Shown here: piece after piece, positions 53,434 to 64,000 of the stretch | Layout of the letters: the number at the start of each line of letters is the position of its first letter | How positions within the stretch are numbered: the first letter of the stretch is position 1 | NCBI GenBank assembly: GCA_949317995.1 | Contig: OX439045.1 | Coordinates: 4,583,674-4,647,673 of the forward strand | Reading direction: 5' to 3' | Source: Acholoe squamosa | Taxonomy: Eukaryota; Annelida; Polychaeta; Phyllodocida; Polynoidae | DNA length: 64,000 nucleotides | The notes under the pieces: generated by a model | Told to the model about the DNA's origin: nothing | The model's database searches: none | The model's input: the letters and a program-made list of their open reading frames with translations, nothing else | Position numbers and translations under genes: made by a program

Positions 53434-54119
53434 TTTCCTTATCCTTGTGAAACAGCTGTCAGAGGAGAATAGATGGAATTTGGGTGATAGGTGATGGTAT
53501 CATATCCTCAGTGATAAGAGCATTGATCTATGTCCTCTTTCAGCTGTAATAAGTAGAGAACTTGACTGCTTTTACTTTATAACTATACTTTACATCATAC
53601 TACCTAGGTCGTCCATGATCATGATCTGCAACTACACTTTAGTAACCTATACTATATATATATATGCACTAGTTTCACACCCTACCGTTAGGGGCGGTAC
53701 AGCTGATGGTCATTATGTATATACAGCCAGGTCCTAGTACACCTGCCAGCATTACCAACTGAGTTACCATCTGACCAACATGTACCTTTATACAATAAAG
53801 CTATAATCAATTATCCACTAATTGCCAACTTGTTATCACTTTGAATAGCTATATAATAGCTATATAAACCCGATAGCTAGAGATTACACAATGAGCCCAA
53901 CAGTTGGTATAAAATCAGAGGCCATTCCCAAGGTAGGTGTGGAGAAACACTCACCCATTGTTCATGCTGATGAAGTTCTTCATGTTATGACCGCAGTGTC
54001 AAAAAATAATGAGAGCACCTTAATAAATGTGAGTTTGTGTGCCAGCGTCCTACCCGACTACCACCTCTTGACAATTTTCATTAGGAGTTTACTAGCTGGC
54101 TACTATATACTGACACACT

Positions 54120-54265
54120 CTCTGCTGCCAGCCTTCTACTTAGACAGATGGTTCCGTTGTGTCATCATTCTTTCCCCTTTCAACACTATTGTTCCATTGA
54201 TGTTTTGTCACTGTCCACACTAACCAATAAAGACGTGTACTTAGAGCCCATATATATCAACAGGG
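54120..54265 (-). repeat. Dispersed repeat family R, copy 4 (inverted)
   Basis: Reads TTTTGTCACTGTCCACACTA then CCAATAAAG, the reverse complement of the core of copy 2. A 110-codon plus-strand frame crossing it is not supported as a gene. Confidence 0.55.
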
Positions 54266-55719
54266 GGACTGCTAGTAGGCACCCGTAAAAAGGTGTCTGG
54301 ATGAAAGCAGTAGGCCTATATCACAATCTAATGATGTTAAGAGTAGCTCTTTTCTTGGTGTAGTCGATGAGGAAAGTTTTGGTATCAAAATAATATATTT
54401 TTATCGCTCTCTTCAATTATAATTGTATTCCATGATCATGAAACAGCAAGCTGACAGAGAAGTGAGAGGAAGCAGAACCTTTAGTATTTGTGGTCATTAG
54501 TTTTCCCATCACATTTTTTTAAACTAACCAAGAATAACCATTACATGAATAACCCCTAACAATGCAGTAGCTCGTAAACCTAAGAGTACTCTTGAGTTCA
54601 CCGCGTTACCTGTCTCAAAAGTATACAGCCAAGATTGAAATGCCTTTATCAATGATCAAAATAAGCAAACCCCATCAACTATTGAATTGTTCATATGCCC
54701 AATACTTTTTACTGTGAATGTTTCTCCCCAGTACAGCATATGGCTAGATGCACACCTTCCACTGCTTATGGCAGTTTTCAGAATATCTTTAAACTAAAGG
54801 GGATATGACATGGGCATCATTTCAAGTAAGTTCAGAGTTTGGTGACAAATAAAACTTGAGAATGTTCTTGCTCCATTATTTGATACCATCAGACTGCAAA
54901 CCATTATTATTGTCAACATTAGCAACATAATTGGTTAGTGTGCTAGATTTGATTCAAAGTCGACAAGAGCTCTGTGGAAAACCGAGTTAGTTAACTGAAT
55001 TTAGATCTGAAATCAACAAATTGGGAAATATTTCATCTGTGAGTAGTTGTGCAGAAAGGATCATCCATGTCAGTGTGGCTGATCTATTCTTTTCCATTGT
55101 CTGCTTATCGTGAATGACTTTTTCCTGACACAATCGTGGCTTCATAATATGTTGTTATTCTCTTTGCATCAAATGTGTGAGCAAGTGATACCTTTTTTTA
55201 AAGTTCACTTGTATTTATCTAAAATAACTTTAAATTTAGAAATTACATATTTTCAGCAGTATTGTTACATTACTTTGTAAGCCGATTACTGGGGGTGCCA
55301 TCATAGCAAAATTGGATTATGTTACCACCTGTCATCAAAAATCTTTATAGAAACACCAACACTCCTTTTCCATTATTAGGTTCATCAATCATCAACTCAA
55401 AAAAATCTATTCTTTCTTTTTTCCCCTTTGCATTCAGGTGGCAATACTAGTGTAAAACCTCTCTCATTGGCTTCTAATGAAGGTTTATGGGGAAAATACA
55501 TCATTTGTATTTGCACGATTTGACAGTTTATCAGAGCAGATGCGCATGTTAGAAAGAATACAGTAATATGAGTAGGTGGCAGAATGCAAATAACATTAGT
55601 ATTGCTGTCACTAACTCATCAACAACCTCCTTTACTCAAAAACACAAGCAACTGGAAAGACAATTATTGTTCAGTCATCCACAATTGACAAAATCAAAGG
55701 ACAAAGGTAATCTGCCTAG
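54266..55719. other. No recognised feature
   Basis: Unannotated sequence upstream of element 2C; no supported frame, repeat or RNA gene. Confidence 0.5.
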
Positions 55720-56173
55720 TGTGGTGGTCCCGCGTCGTCTTCGAGGTACCTTCGTGGTCCTCGTGGGCGATGTCAAGAGCACCTCTATTACCCGACGCCT
55801 GGGGGCGCTGGAGTCCACTTGGTCACGTGGCCCTCGACTCCAGTGTATATAAGGCCGTTGTACGGCCTTCCTCAAGGTCAGTCCAGCCCCGACTGACCAT
55901 CGTGAGCGATGGTTGGCGGCTGCCCGGCTACCATATTCTAGTACTCCTCTGTGCTGCTGCACAGAGGAGGTGTATGTGGAATACCAACTGTAGACACTAG
56001 AAGGCCTAGTGTTGAACCTGATTTAGAGTTCAAACTCTGCCACCTGTAACTGTGATCGAGAATGGCTGATGCCTATGTGTTATTAGACAATAAAGTTTTA
56101 ACTGGAACCTGAATAGTTGTTCTTCGTTGTTTATCGAAAGATTCGATTGAACATCGAGGGGTAGAACACTACA
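55720..56173 (+). repeat. Element 2C 5' LTR
   Basis: 454 bp, TGTGGTGG…ACTACA. TATATAA at 55846-55852 and AATAAA at 56089-56094. It lacks 14 bp of U3 (half of the palindrome and the CACGTCA box) relative to the 2A 3' LTR. Confidence 0.92.
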
Positions 56174-56233
56174 CTGGTGCCATGACCAGTTGTTAACTTT
56201 AGTCCGCATAGGTACTGCGAGCTTGAGTTCGAC

Positions 56234-59200
56234 ATGCAGGGTCACTTGGATGAAGGTGATGACCCCAATCACCAACATCAAGTGACTACAGGCCCGTTAG
56301 TGGATAGAAATGATCCACTAATCGGTGGTGGTTTGAACCACACTCTGATATTCCATCGTCTGACCCGTGAACTCTCTTCACCGGAGGTAGGATCTGTGAT
56401 CATGCGTCTCGAGCAAGAAGCTGCAGACATCGAGACGGCGGAAATCCGCACGGGGGAGCTCCCTACCTGGCTGTTAGACATGTATGGCGACACCCACCTG
56501 ACCCAGCCAGAAGAAAGACTGAAACTGTCCGCCTTACTACATAAGCATGTGGATGTCTTTAAATCCCCAGATGAACCGTTAGGGCGCACCGATCGATGTC
56601 TGCATAACATCGACACGGGTGACGTACAACCTATCCGAGTCCCTTATAGAAGGATTCCGCTCAGCAAGAAAGCTGCGGCGGATGAACAACTTAAGGAGAT
56701 GTTGGATACGGGGGTGGTTAGGCCAAGTACTAGTCCCTGGTCCAGTCCCGTCCAGATGGTGACGAAGAAGGATGGGACCATGAGATTCTGCGTCGATTAT
56801 CGATGTCTGAATTGAGTGACTAAGAAAAATGCTTACCCCCTCCCGCGCATCGACGAATCCTTGGATGCCCTAGGAGGAAACAAGTGGTTTAGTTGTCTCG
56901 ATCTCCAATCTGGATATTGGCAGATCGGGATGAATCCCGACGATGTCCAGAAAACCGCTTTTTCCTACCAGAGGGGGCTCTACGAGTTCGATCGAATGGC
57001 GTTTGGTTTGTGTAACGCCCCCGCCACATTCGAGCGAATGATGGAGGAGATGTTGAGAGGTTTGCTAGGTAAAAGTTGCCTGGTTTACCTCGATGATATC
57101 ATCGTCTTCGGCAAAACGACGGATGAAGCAATGGCGAATCTGGCAGAAGTCTTCAACAGGATTCGGGCATGGGGGCTGAAGTTGAAGCCTAAGAAGTGTC
57201 AGCTTTTTAGGACTTCAGTCGAGTACCTCGGCCGAATCGTGTCTGAACAGGGTATAGAAGCCAACCCGGGGAAAATTAGCGATGTAATGACTTGGGCTAG
57301 GCCCACTACAGTGAAGGAAATTCGATCCTTCATTGGTTTTTGTTCCTACTACCGAGAGTTCATCCCGGGGTTCGCGGAACTCGTAAGCCCTTTACAGGAC
57401 TTAGTGATCCAAAAACCTAAAGGTAGTAGAGGTCGTTACGAGGCATTCGCGTGGACGGAAAGAGCCGAACATGCCTTTGTCGAGTTAAAACGAAGTTTCA
57501 GGGAGACACCTGTGCTTCGATTCCCCACACCCGACGGTCATTTTATCTTGGACACTGACGCTAGTAATACCGCTATCGGGGCTGTTCTATCCCAAGTGCA
57601 GGATGGAGCAGAGGTCCCGATCTCGTTTGCTAGCAACACTCTAAGTAGAACACAACGAAACTACTGCACCACCAAAAGGGAACTGCTGGCAGTTGCCGTG
57701 TACACCAGGAAGTTTAGGCACTACCTCTATGGTGGTAACTTCACTATCCGCAAAGATCATTCGTCTTTGAAATGGCTCCTGAATTTCAAAGAGGCTGAAG
57801 GAATGATGGGTAGGTGGCCGGCCCACCTTTCGGAGTTCGGTCTCGAAAACTCTAAGATCGAACATCGAAGTGGGGCCAAGCATCTAAACGCCGATGGTCT
57901 TAGTCGTATCCCTGTGCGGCTATGCCAGAGGTCGGATTGCACAGACTGTGGCAGTCATAATGCTGTTTTGGCAGCTGTAGGTGGTTTAGTAGACAGCCGG
58001 GTGGGTGTTGCATTTTGGTCTCTCGATGAACTCATTGATGCTCAGAAAGCGGACGCCGACATCAAACGAGTAGCTGAATGGCTAGTTAAGGGGGCTAAAC
58101 CCACTAGGCCTGATGTATCAATCGAGAGCGCCGAGGTACGGAAATTAGTAGGGCAATGGCCTCTATTAACCTTCCGTGAAGGCTTGTTGTGTCGCTGGAA
58201 AGTCAAGGCGGGTCGAGCTAGACGCACGATTCAAGTAGTTGTACCACGCCAACTGAGGGGCGAGGTACTCTCCTTTTGCCATGGAAACCGAACAGCGGCA
58301 CATTTTGGTCGTAAACGAACGCTCGAAAAAGTGAAAAGGAGATATTACTGGCGCGGAATGGGAAAGGACATAGGTCGTTGGGTTCGGCATTGTCCTACCT
58401 GTTGCCTGGTAAAGCCCGGCGAGGGCATGGGTAAGTCTCCTCTGCACCAAGAGTTGTTCGGGGTGAGATTCGGGAGGATAGCTATGGATATCATCTCGGG
58501 ATTGGCACCCACGCCAAACAAGAATACTTGCATGTTAGTAATCTAGGATTACTTCACCAAGTATGTATGCGCTATTCCCCTACCAAATCACACGGCAGAG
58601 ACCTGTGCAGAGGCCTTCGTGGACGAATGGGTTTTGACCTTTGGAGTCCCGTTGCTTCTGCATTCCGACCAAGGTCGAGAATTTGAGTCTCGACTCTTCT
58701 CTGAGATGTGTGAATATTTGACGATTGTAAAGCAGAGAACCAATCCATACAGACCACAGAGCGATGGTCAGGTGGAAAGGTTCAATAGAACATTGATTCA
58801 GAGTCTGACTATGTTGGTAGACAAACATATGAACGACTGGGATGAACAGGCTAAATATGTGGTGTCCGCATATAACAGCTCTGAACACAGTTCTAATGGA
58901 TGCAGTCCAAATATGATGGTATTCGGGGAAGAAATTCTCATGCCAGCGGATGTGATTTTCGGCTCAATCAAGAACCCACTCGAAGTCCCTTGTTCCGTCA
59001 CTTTCGTGGAACAACTTCGTGACCGATTGAGAGAGAGTTACAGCATGGTAAGAGAAAACCTAGGTAAATCTGCGGAACGCCAGAAGGTCGGGTATGACTA
59101 TGGGCTAAAGCAGAGAAGATACTCAGTTGGGGAACAGGTGGTGAGGTACCACACCCCCCAAGCAGCTATGAAGCTTGCCCCCAACTGGGATGGGCCGTTC

Positions 59201-59983
59201 GTAGTAGATTCTGTCCTCTCTGAGTCGACATTATTACTTCGATCATCCCGCAGACGGTTGCAAAAGAGCAATGTAGATAGAGTGCGCCGGTGGTTGGGCG
59301 TAGAGCTATCACAAACTGTCGAGTTGTTGCAACCACAACTTGATGATGATTCACCTTCTCGTAAGGCTACGAAAAGGGCTAAGTCTGTTTCTGGACAGGT
59401 CGAAATAGAGATCGAAAGGTCGCGGCCGGAAGTTCAGTCTAAAAAACAAACTACGCAGGGTCATCGAAAACGACAGCAAAAGGCTCGAAAACAGAGCGTG
59501 GTGGAGGTGTTGGATGCCAGTAAACCATCAAAGCGGCGCCGTGGTCGACCGGCCCGTCGAGATAAGTTGAAAGCATCTATACAGCCTTTGAAGGGATGTC
59601 GGAAGCCCGACCCCCCCTCGAAGGTGCGAACGACTGAACAAACTTCACATCGAAACGTCTCGATTGAAGTCAAAGATCAGTCACTCCAGTCCGGACCTAT
59701 GACTCGAGCGAGGCTTAAGCGCCAAGGCTCATCAAAGGAACGGTCAGCGAGTGTCGAGGATGAAAGGAAATCCAGAGCAAACACTCTGGCTCCTACATCC
59801 ACACCGTCACAAGTGATGGGAGGCAGACGCCGACGGAAACGGGTAAATAGCCCGGTCGGCCCGGCCACATCAAAAGACGGCGGGCTAGGAGGGGGTGATA
59901 GTAACCCGCCCCGAGGCTCAACACTCGTTCCTATAGTAAAGGTTAGAATCAGGAAAAGTCCTAGATTAAACCCTACTCAGTAA
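56234..59983 (+). pseudogene. Gag-start/Pol fusion of element 2C with two nonsense codons
   Basis: The gag ATG (56234) and its first 45 or so codons run, across the deletion junction near 56366, in frame into the pre-RT part of pol. The frame is stopped by TGA at 56813-56815 (2A has a sense codon) and by TAG at about 58544-58546 (2A has CAG). RT YLDD (about 57088), RNase H, HHCC, the integrase D-x35-E and the AT-hook tail are all present between and after the stops. The C-terminus continues to 59983, about 86 residues past the premature stop in 2A. Non-functional as it stands. Confidence 0.88.
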
Positions 59984-60933
59984 TCGATGATTCGCACAAT
60001 ACTAAGCAGCAGCTTTACTAACCTGTGTTTTTAACGAGGCTTTAAAATAACAGGTGCCGTTCTTGGGTAAATCTGTCTGTGGACGTGAAGCCGACGGTGA
60101 ATTAAAAATTACACAACGAGAAGTCATACGATTGCCTCTTAGTTTGAGACAACCTGATGCTAGAAGCATGGAAGTATGGGGCCTGACTTTATTTATTCTG
60201 ACTGTGAGGATGGGTTCCCAGCATAGGCTGGTGGATTCTGCCCAAAGGGTAGATCCATATTGGAACCATTTTTTTTTAATCCCGGTAGTCTGATGAAGGG
60301 GTGGGTGCCCAAATTATCCATGTTAATAGTGTTGGAACCCATAGACCGCATAGGAAATAACGGCATATGCAAACATTGCGACTGGAGAACCAGAGCGTGA
60401 CAGTGAGGGGAGAGTGAGTCGTTCTATTTTTTGAGCATTACCTTATTTGGTCATGGCGTGATGCGCTGTGGACCAATAGGGTTCGCCCTCCTCGGTCACG
60501 TAGGCCCTTCCTCCAATCAGAGGCATGCGCCACAGGGATAAAAGGCCGCGCCACACACCTCGGAGGTCACATCTGCGGCCCTTCTTGTGAGAGTCAGACG
60601 CAGATTAGCTGGACTAAGCCTAGCTTATTCCAGCTGGTATACTCCGCCCCGGGGACTTCCTACCTGAGTGTAGGAGGTCTCCCCTGCCTAAGTGTCGAGG
60701 GACACGACCTGCGTGAGCGCAGGTTCGTGTTCTCTCGAGACTCCAGTCTTCGGTCCCTCGAGCCGCCTGAGTGCGGTTCGAGGTACATCGAAGGCACCTT
60801 CGAGGCTTCGACCCGCCAGAGTGCAGATCGAAATACCTCGAAGATTCTCTTCGAGGTCTCGTCCCGTCTGAGTACGGTTCGAGACCCGGAGTCTTCTCTC
60901 TCTCTGGTGGAACCCAGCAGTTCAGGAAGAACC
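59984..60933 (+). promoter_or_regulatory. ORF3 leader and putative internal promoter, copy 2C
   Basis: Same landmarks as in 2A: CCAAT at 60473 and 60513, GGTCACGTAGGCCC, TATA-like GATAAAAGG at 60537-60545, the ACCTGCG/CGCAGGT hairpin near 60706-60723, and three TCGA-rich units. The TATA-like box is closer to consensus here than in 2A. Confidence 0.45.
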
Positions 60934-61059
60934 ATGGGGTCCTCGTCCGACGGGCAGTCAGGGTACAGCTCTTCGGCGAGCCACAAGTCACAGAAGAAGA
61001 AGAAGAAGAAGAAGAAGAAGAAGAAAAAGAAGAAGAAGAAGAAGAAGAAGAAGAAGAAG

Positions 61060-61090
<31 letters not shown>

Positions 61091-62064
61091 CCAAGAGGAC
61101 CAGACCCGAGCAAGAGCTCGAGTCTACCTCGGCTAAAAGTGCTGCCCTTCTGAAGCAGATCGAGGAAGCACTGAAAGCCTTGGCCGAGTCCCAGGAGCGG
61201 GAGAAGGAGCTCCGCCGAAAGGCGAAAGAGGCATCTAAGCAGCAGAAACGCGACTTGAAAGTCGCAGCTGCTGCCGCCTCGAGGGACTCCTCCCCCGACG
61301 AGATGGAGGTCGATGAGCCGTCGACACCTGCTCCATCGAAAAGTGCTACCCTTTCAGGTTCTAAGGGCAAGAAGCCCACTGAGTCGAAGGCATCCAAGGG
61401 TACCTTGAAAGACTTCAAGATCCCTAAGGTGCCCAAGAAGGAAGGTAGCAAGAAGGAATCCGCAGCCAAGAAGGCTCCAGCCCGGGAAAGGAGTAGCGAG
61501 TCTACTGCACCACTGGAACCTGGAACCGAGCCGTCGGAGGTCGATGCCGGTGCCGTGGAGAGCACCGTATCCTCACCCCCAGACACGGCCAAGGCTGTCG
61601 ACGAGTGGAAGCGGCTGTCAGCGATCACTGCCAAACGACGTACTGAGTACGTCGATGACAGGCCACTGACCAAGCTTCAGGACTACCGCAAGAACGGTCA
61701 AGTGGTACTCCCTAGTCTCGTTGGGAAGGATGGTAGTGACGACGAGGAATGGTATTCGGACGATAGTCATGCCATTGACTGGTATGTCTCGATGATCGAG
61801 AATATCACGAATGCCTCAGACTCGTCGGGGGTGTCGCTGCCCGAGCGACAGCGGATTGGGTTCGTATGGCGCATCTTCAATCCAGGGCAGCAGTGTGCTT
61901 TCGAGAACTGCACACGTAAGGGGTTCCCCCCTCGCGTATATGCGACAGATGGCAGGTATGCTCGACACTTGGTTGAAGAGCATCGAGCCATCCATCCGCA
62001 GTTCGGTTGTGTTAAGGTGGAAAAGTGTAGAAACAGTGGTATACAGAAATGCAGTTGCTTGTGA
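60934..62064 (+). pseudogene. ORF3 of element 2C, truncated, with poly-Lys expansion
   Basis: The ATG at 60934 matches the 2A start. After about 20 residues an (AAG)n tract (about 60993-61089) encodes roughly 30 consecutive Lys where 2A has three. The frame then follows 2A closely through the C2H2-like block up to the truncation near 62023 and runs into flanking sequence to a stop at 62064. In the block from the VDEWKRL motif to the truncation I count by hand about nine silent and four replacement differences from 2A. Confidence 0.8.
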
Positions 62065-62683
62065 ACCTCTGAGGATTCGTCATATCTTGATGGTATATAT
62101 GATTACCATCAGGAATGCATGAGGAAAAGGACAAGACCTTGTATCAGTTTATGATGCAGTAGTATTCATTCCAGCATATATGCTGGTCTACCCGGTGTAC
62201 ATAGATGGTAGCGACTGGGGTGACCCATAGTATCCGTATGTGTAACCATTGCGTACAGGTGGCACTCCGGTAGTGACTATAAGCAATGGTACAATAATGT
62301 TCAATCTATAGCGATAGAAATTTATGTAGGGTTATCAAGTATATAAAGATAAATTATTTTCTATATATAACAGATTCTCAAGTCGAATAAGTAATGTCTC
62401 TCGATTGATGCACCAAAGATTAAAAGACTTGTATTGGAAATGTAAATAAACAAACTCTATGATCTATTTTATTTGTCATATTTGCAACATTTCTTAACTG
62501 TAAATATTTGTTGCCAGTAAAGCATGTTGTCATGCACATATAACATTCATCTTGCTATTTCGATTATTTGAATGATGAACCACATAAAACTATAAAGCCT
62601 TATTTTTTATGTATACATCAAAACATGTAACTGATTGTTGTGTATGGAAAAACATCCTACTCAGAACGAGTTCATGTAATAAA
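62024..62683. other. No recognised feature
   Basis: AT-rich flank of element 2C without supported features. Confidence 0.5.
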
Positions 62684-62755
62684 TGTGGATCAACACGGTA
62701 AAAGGTACGCCCCATAGGGGGTGCGCGGGTGTACCTTTTATCCTGTTGATCCACA
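62684..62755. repeat. 72-bp near-perfect palindrome, copy 2
   Basis: Same length and outer arms as 53362-53433; the centre differs but still pairs in large part. Confidence 0.85.
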
Positions 62756-64000
62756 AATACTAATAATAATCTCAACTACATATCTATCACTTGATTTAAT
62801 CCTATTTATCACTTGATTTTAATATCTCTGTGAACCAGTGAGTTTTTAGAATATCCTTCAACAAAGATCAAGATGAGAATATGATATTATTCCAAGCTTT
62901 AAACTTTGTTAGCACTTGGCAGTGTTTGCCCAAATATTAGATACTGACTAACTGTAATTCATAATTACTTTCAAGATAAGAAACATGATTGGTTAGTTTT
63001 CTAGATTTGATTGAAGCTGATTGGTCACCCAGAATTTGGTGTCAAAGTTTGTTAGTTTAGCAAGGAAGATCCATTTCGGGCTGTGCGTTTTACTGATACT
63101 GTTACTGGCACCGGCATGACTTCATTGGTATTGGTATCTTTTCGTCTTGCCTCAAATGCGTATTTCATAAATAAGCAATACATTTTTTTAAATGTTCCAA
63201 CATGTCAAATTGTTGGTAAGTTTGCGTAGCCAGATACATAATTTGGCAGTATTGGTGTATATGATACTTTTTACGCCTATCATCTTCATTAGAAAATTGG
63301 ATTACGTTAACACCCGCAATGAAACGTCCATCTGTTTCAGTTACAAAGGTTATACATTATTACCATATTTGTTCTGATAAGCACACATGTGTGAAAAATA
63401 ATTTGTAAGATTCTCATAACCTTTATATAAAAAATAATCATTCTATTTAGCAGTCACTAACACATAAATCACCTGGTTTACTAAAAAACAGTGTCAGCAG
63501 GGAAGACATTCATTGTTCAGGCAGGCATTTCTCAAGATGGTTTCTCAAGCATTCAGTGGTCACAAATAATTGCAGTAGTGCGACTGTCCTACCAAACCCT
63601 ATATTATCAGTACATAAAGGGCTGATAGTACAGAGCAGTCATAGTGCATTACCTACAATCATGACTTTAACTCTGATGGTTTCGAATTGTAGCAGCTGTG
63701 TCTTGTCATACCGTCTTGAGAAACGTCTTCCAGTGATCCAAATGAGATAAGGTCAAAGGGTTAAGGCAGGACACCTGCCTAATATGAATGTCACTTATTA
63801 TTTCTATGTAGTGTGCTATATGAGCCAATGTTTACATACTTTCACACTTGCACTCGGAGAATGCTAAGAAACATTCATGTCCAAAAATATTATGAATGGT
63901 AATACTACTATCTTCTCTTAGATCTTGCCTTTTGGCCTTTTCTATTTCAAGGTATATTAAGCACAGTAACACCTGAAAGCTGCACCCTGAGTGCTACAAG
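62756..64000. other. No recognised feature
   Basis: Only short unsupported open frames to the end of the window. Confidence 0.5.

Larger units (their letters stand above)
55720..62023 (+). mobile_element. Element 2C: internally deleted, 3'-truncated copy of family 2
   Basis: Begins with an LTR and primer site like 2A, but about 2.85 kb of gag and the start of pol are missing. Sequence similarity to 2A ends abruptly after GTGGAAAAG at about 62023, inside ORF3, and there is no 3' LTR. It lies in the same orientation as 2A, about 9 kb downstream, with different flanks. Its pol carries different lesions from 2A. Non-autonomous. Confidence 0.92.

Noticed and set aside
53740-53790. tRNA A-box-like sequence (AACTCAGTTGGTAATG on the minus strand)
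   Set aside because: No B box, acceptor stem or anticodon arm could be found at proper distance; perhaps a SINE trace but not supported.
53891-54223. 110-codon plus-strand ORF
   Set aside because: Overlaps an inverted copy of dispersed repeat R and has no recognisable protein character.
60660-61673. 337-codon minus-strand frame with poly-Phe
   Set aside because: Antisense of ORF3 and of its AAG repeat.

Overview
The window looks like a repeat-rich nuclear segment of an animal genome, probably an invertebrate. The signs are low gene density, AT-rich unique sequence, (AT)n and (ATT)n microsatellites, non-LTR retrotransposons and Ty3-like LTR elements. I cannot name the species. I see no convincing intact host gene: almost everything that codes belongs to mobile elements.

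Layout. 1-3.2 kb holds a piggyBac-type MITE, a 52-bp perfect palindrome, an (ATT)n tract and the 5' part of a non-LTR element (LINE-A). 3212-20404 is a complete 17.2-kb LTR retroelement on the minus strand ('element 1'). Its 676-bp LTRs differ at one base, and it carries intact gag, pol and env-like genes plus accessory frames. It sits inside the endonuclease gene of LINE-A with a 4-bp duplication (ATAG); LINE-A resumes at 20405 and runs to about 23.45 kb. 23.5-34.4 kb is mostly featureless apart from repeats: an (AT)n tract, a tRNA-Asp-like SINE head or pseudogene, a THAP-like fragment, and two foldback structures, one 3.7 kb long with arms of about 166-bp tandem units. 34472-46488 is a second LTR family on the plus strand ('element 2A') with damaged gag-pol and an intact 988-codon third ORF (ORF3) where env would normally lie. 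46.5-55.7 kb has two more foldback elements, a decayed LINE on the minus strand, dispersed repeats and a 72-bp palindrome. 55720-62023 is a second, internally deleted and truncated copy ('element 2C'), followed by another 72-bp palindrome and unannotated sequence.

How the parts work. Element 1 has the plan of an env-bearing Ty3/errantivirus-like element: Gag, then Pol in the same frame behind one UAG with a possible hairpin just after it. The Env-like ORF has no in-frame AUG of its own and a branch-point/acceptor-like sequence upstream, so it is probably made from a spliced mRNA. An Arg-rich open exon follows a strong splice acceptor downstream of env. On the opposite strand there is a TATA/initiator-driven, spliced small gene. 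Family 2 uses a tRNA-His-type primer site. Its gag and pol are also in one frame, separated by UGA. ORF3 has its own promoter-like block resembling the LTR core promoter. The most interesting possible novelties are the antisense and accessory genes of element 1, the shared stop-codon gag/pol layout, and ORF3 with its internal promoter.
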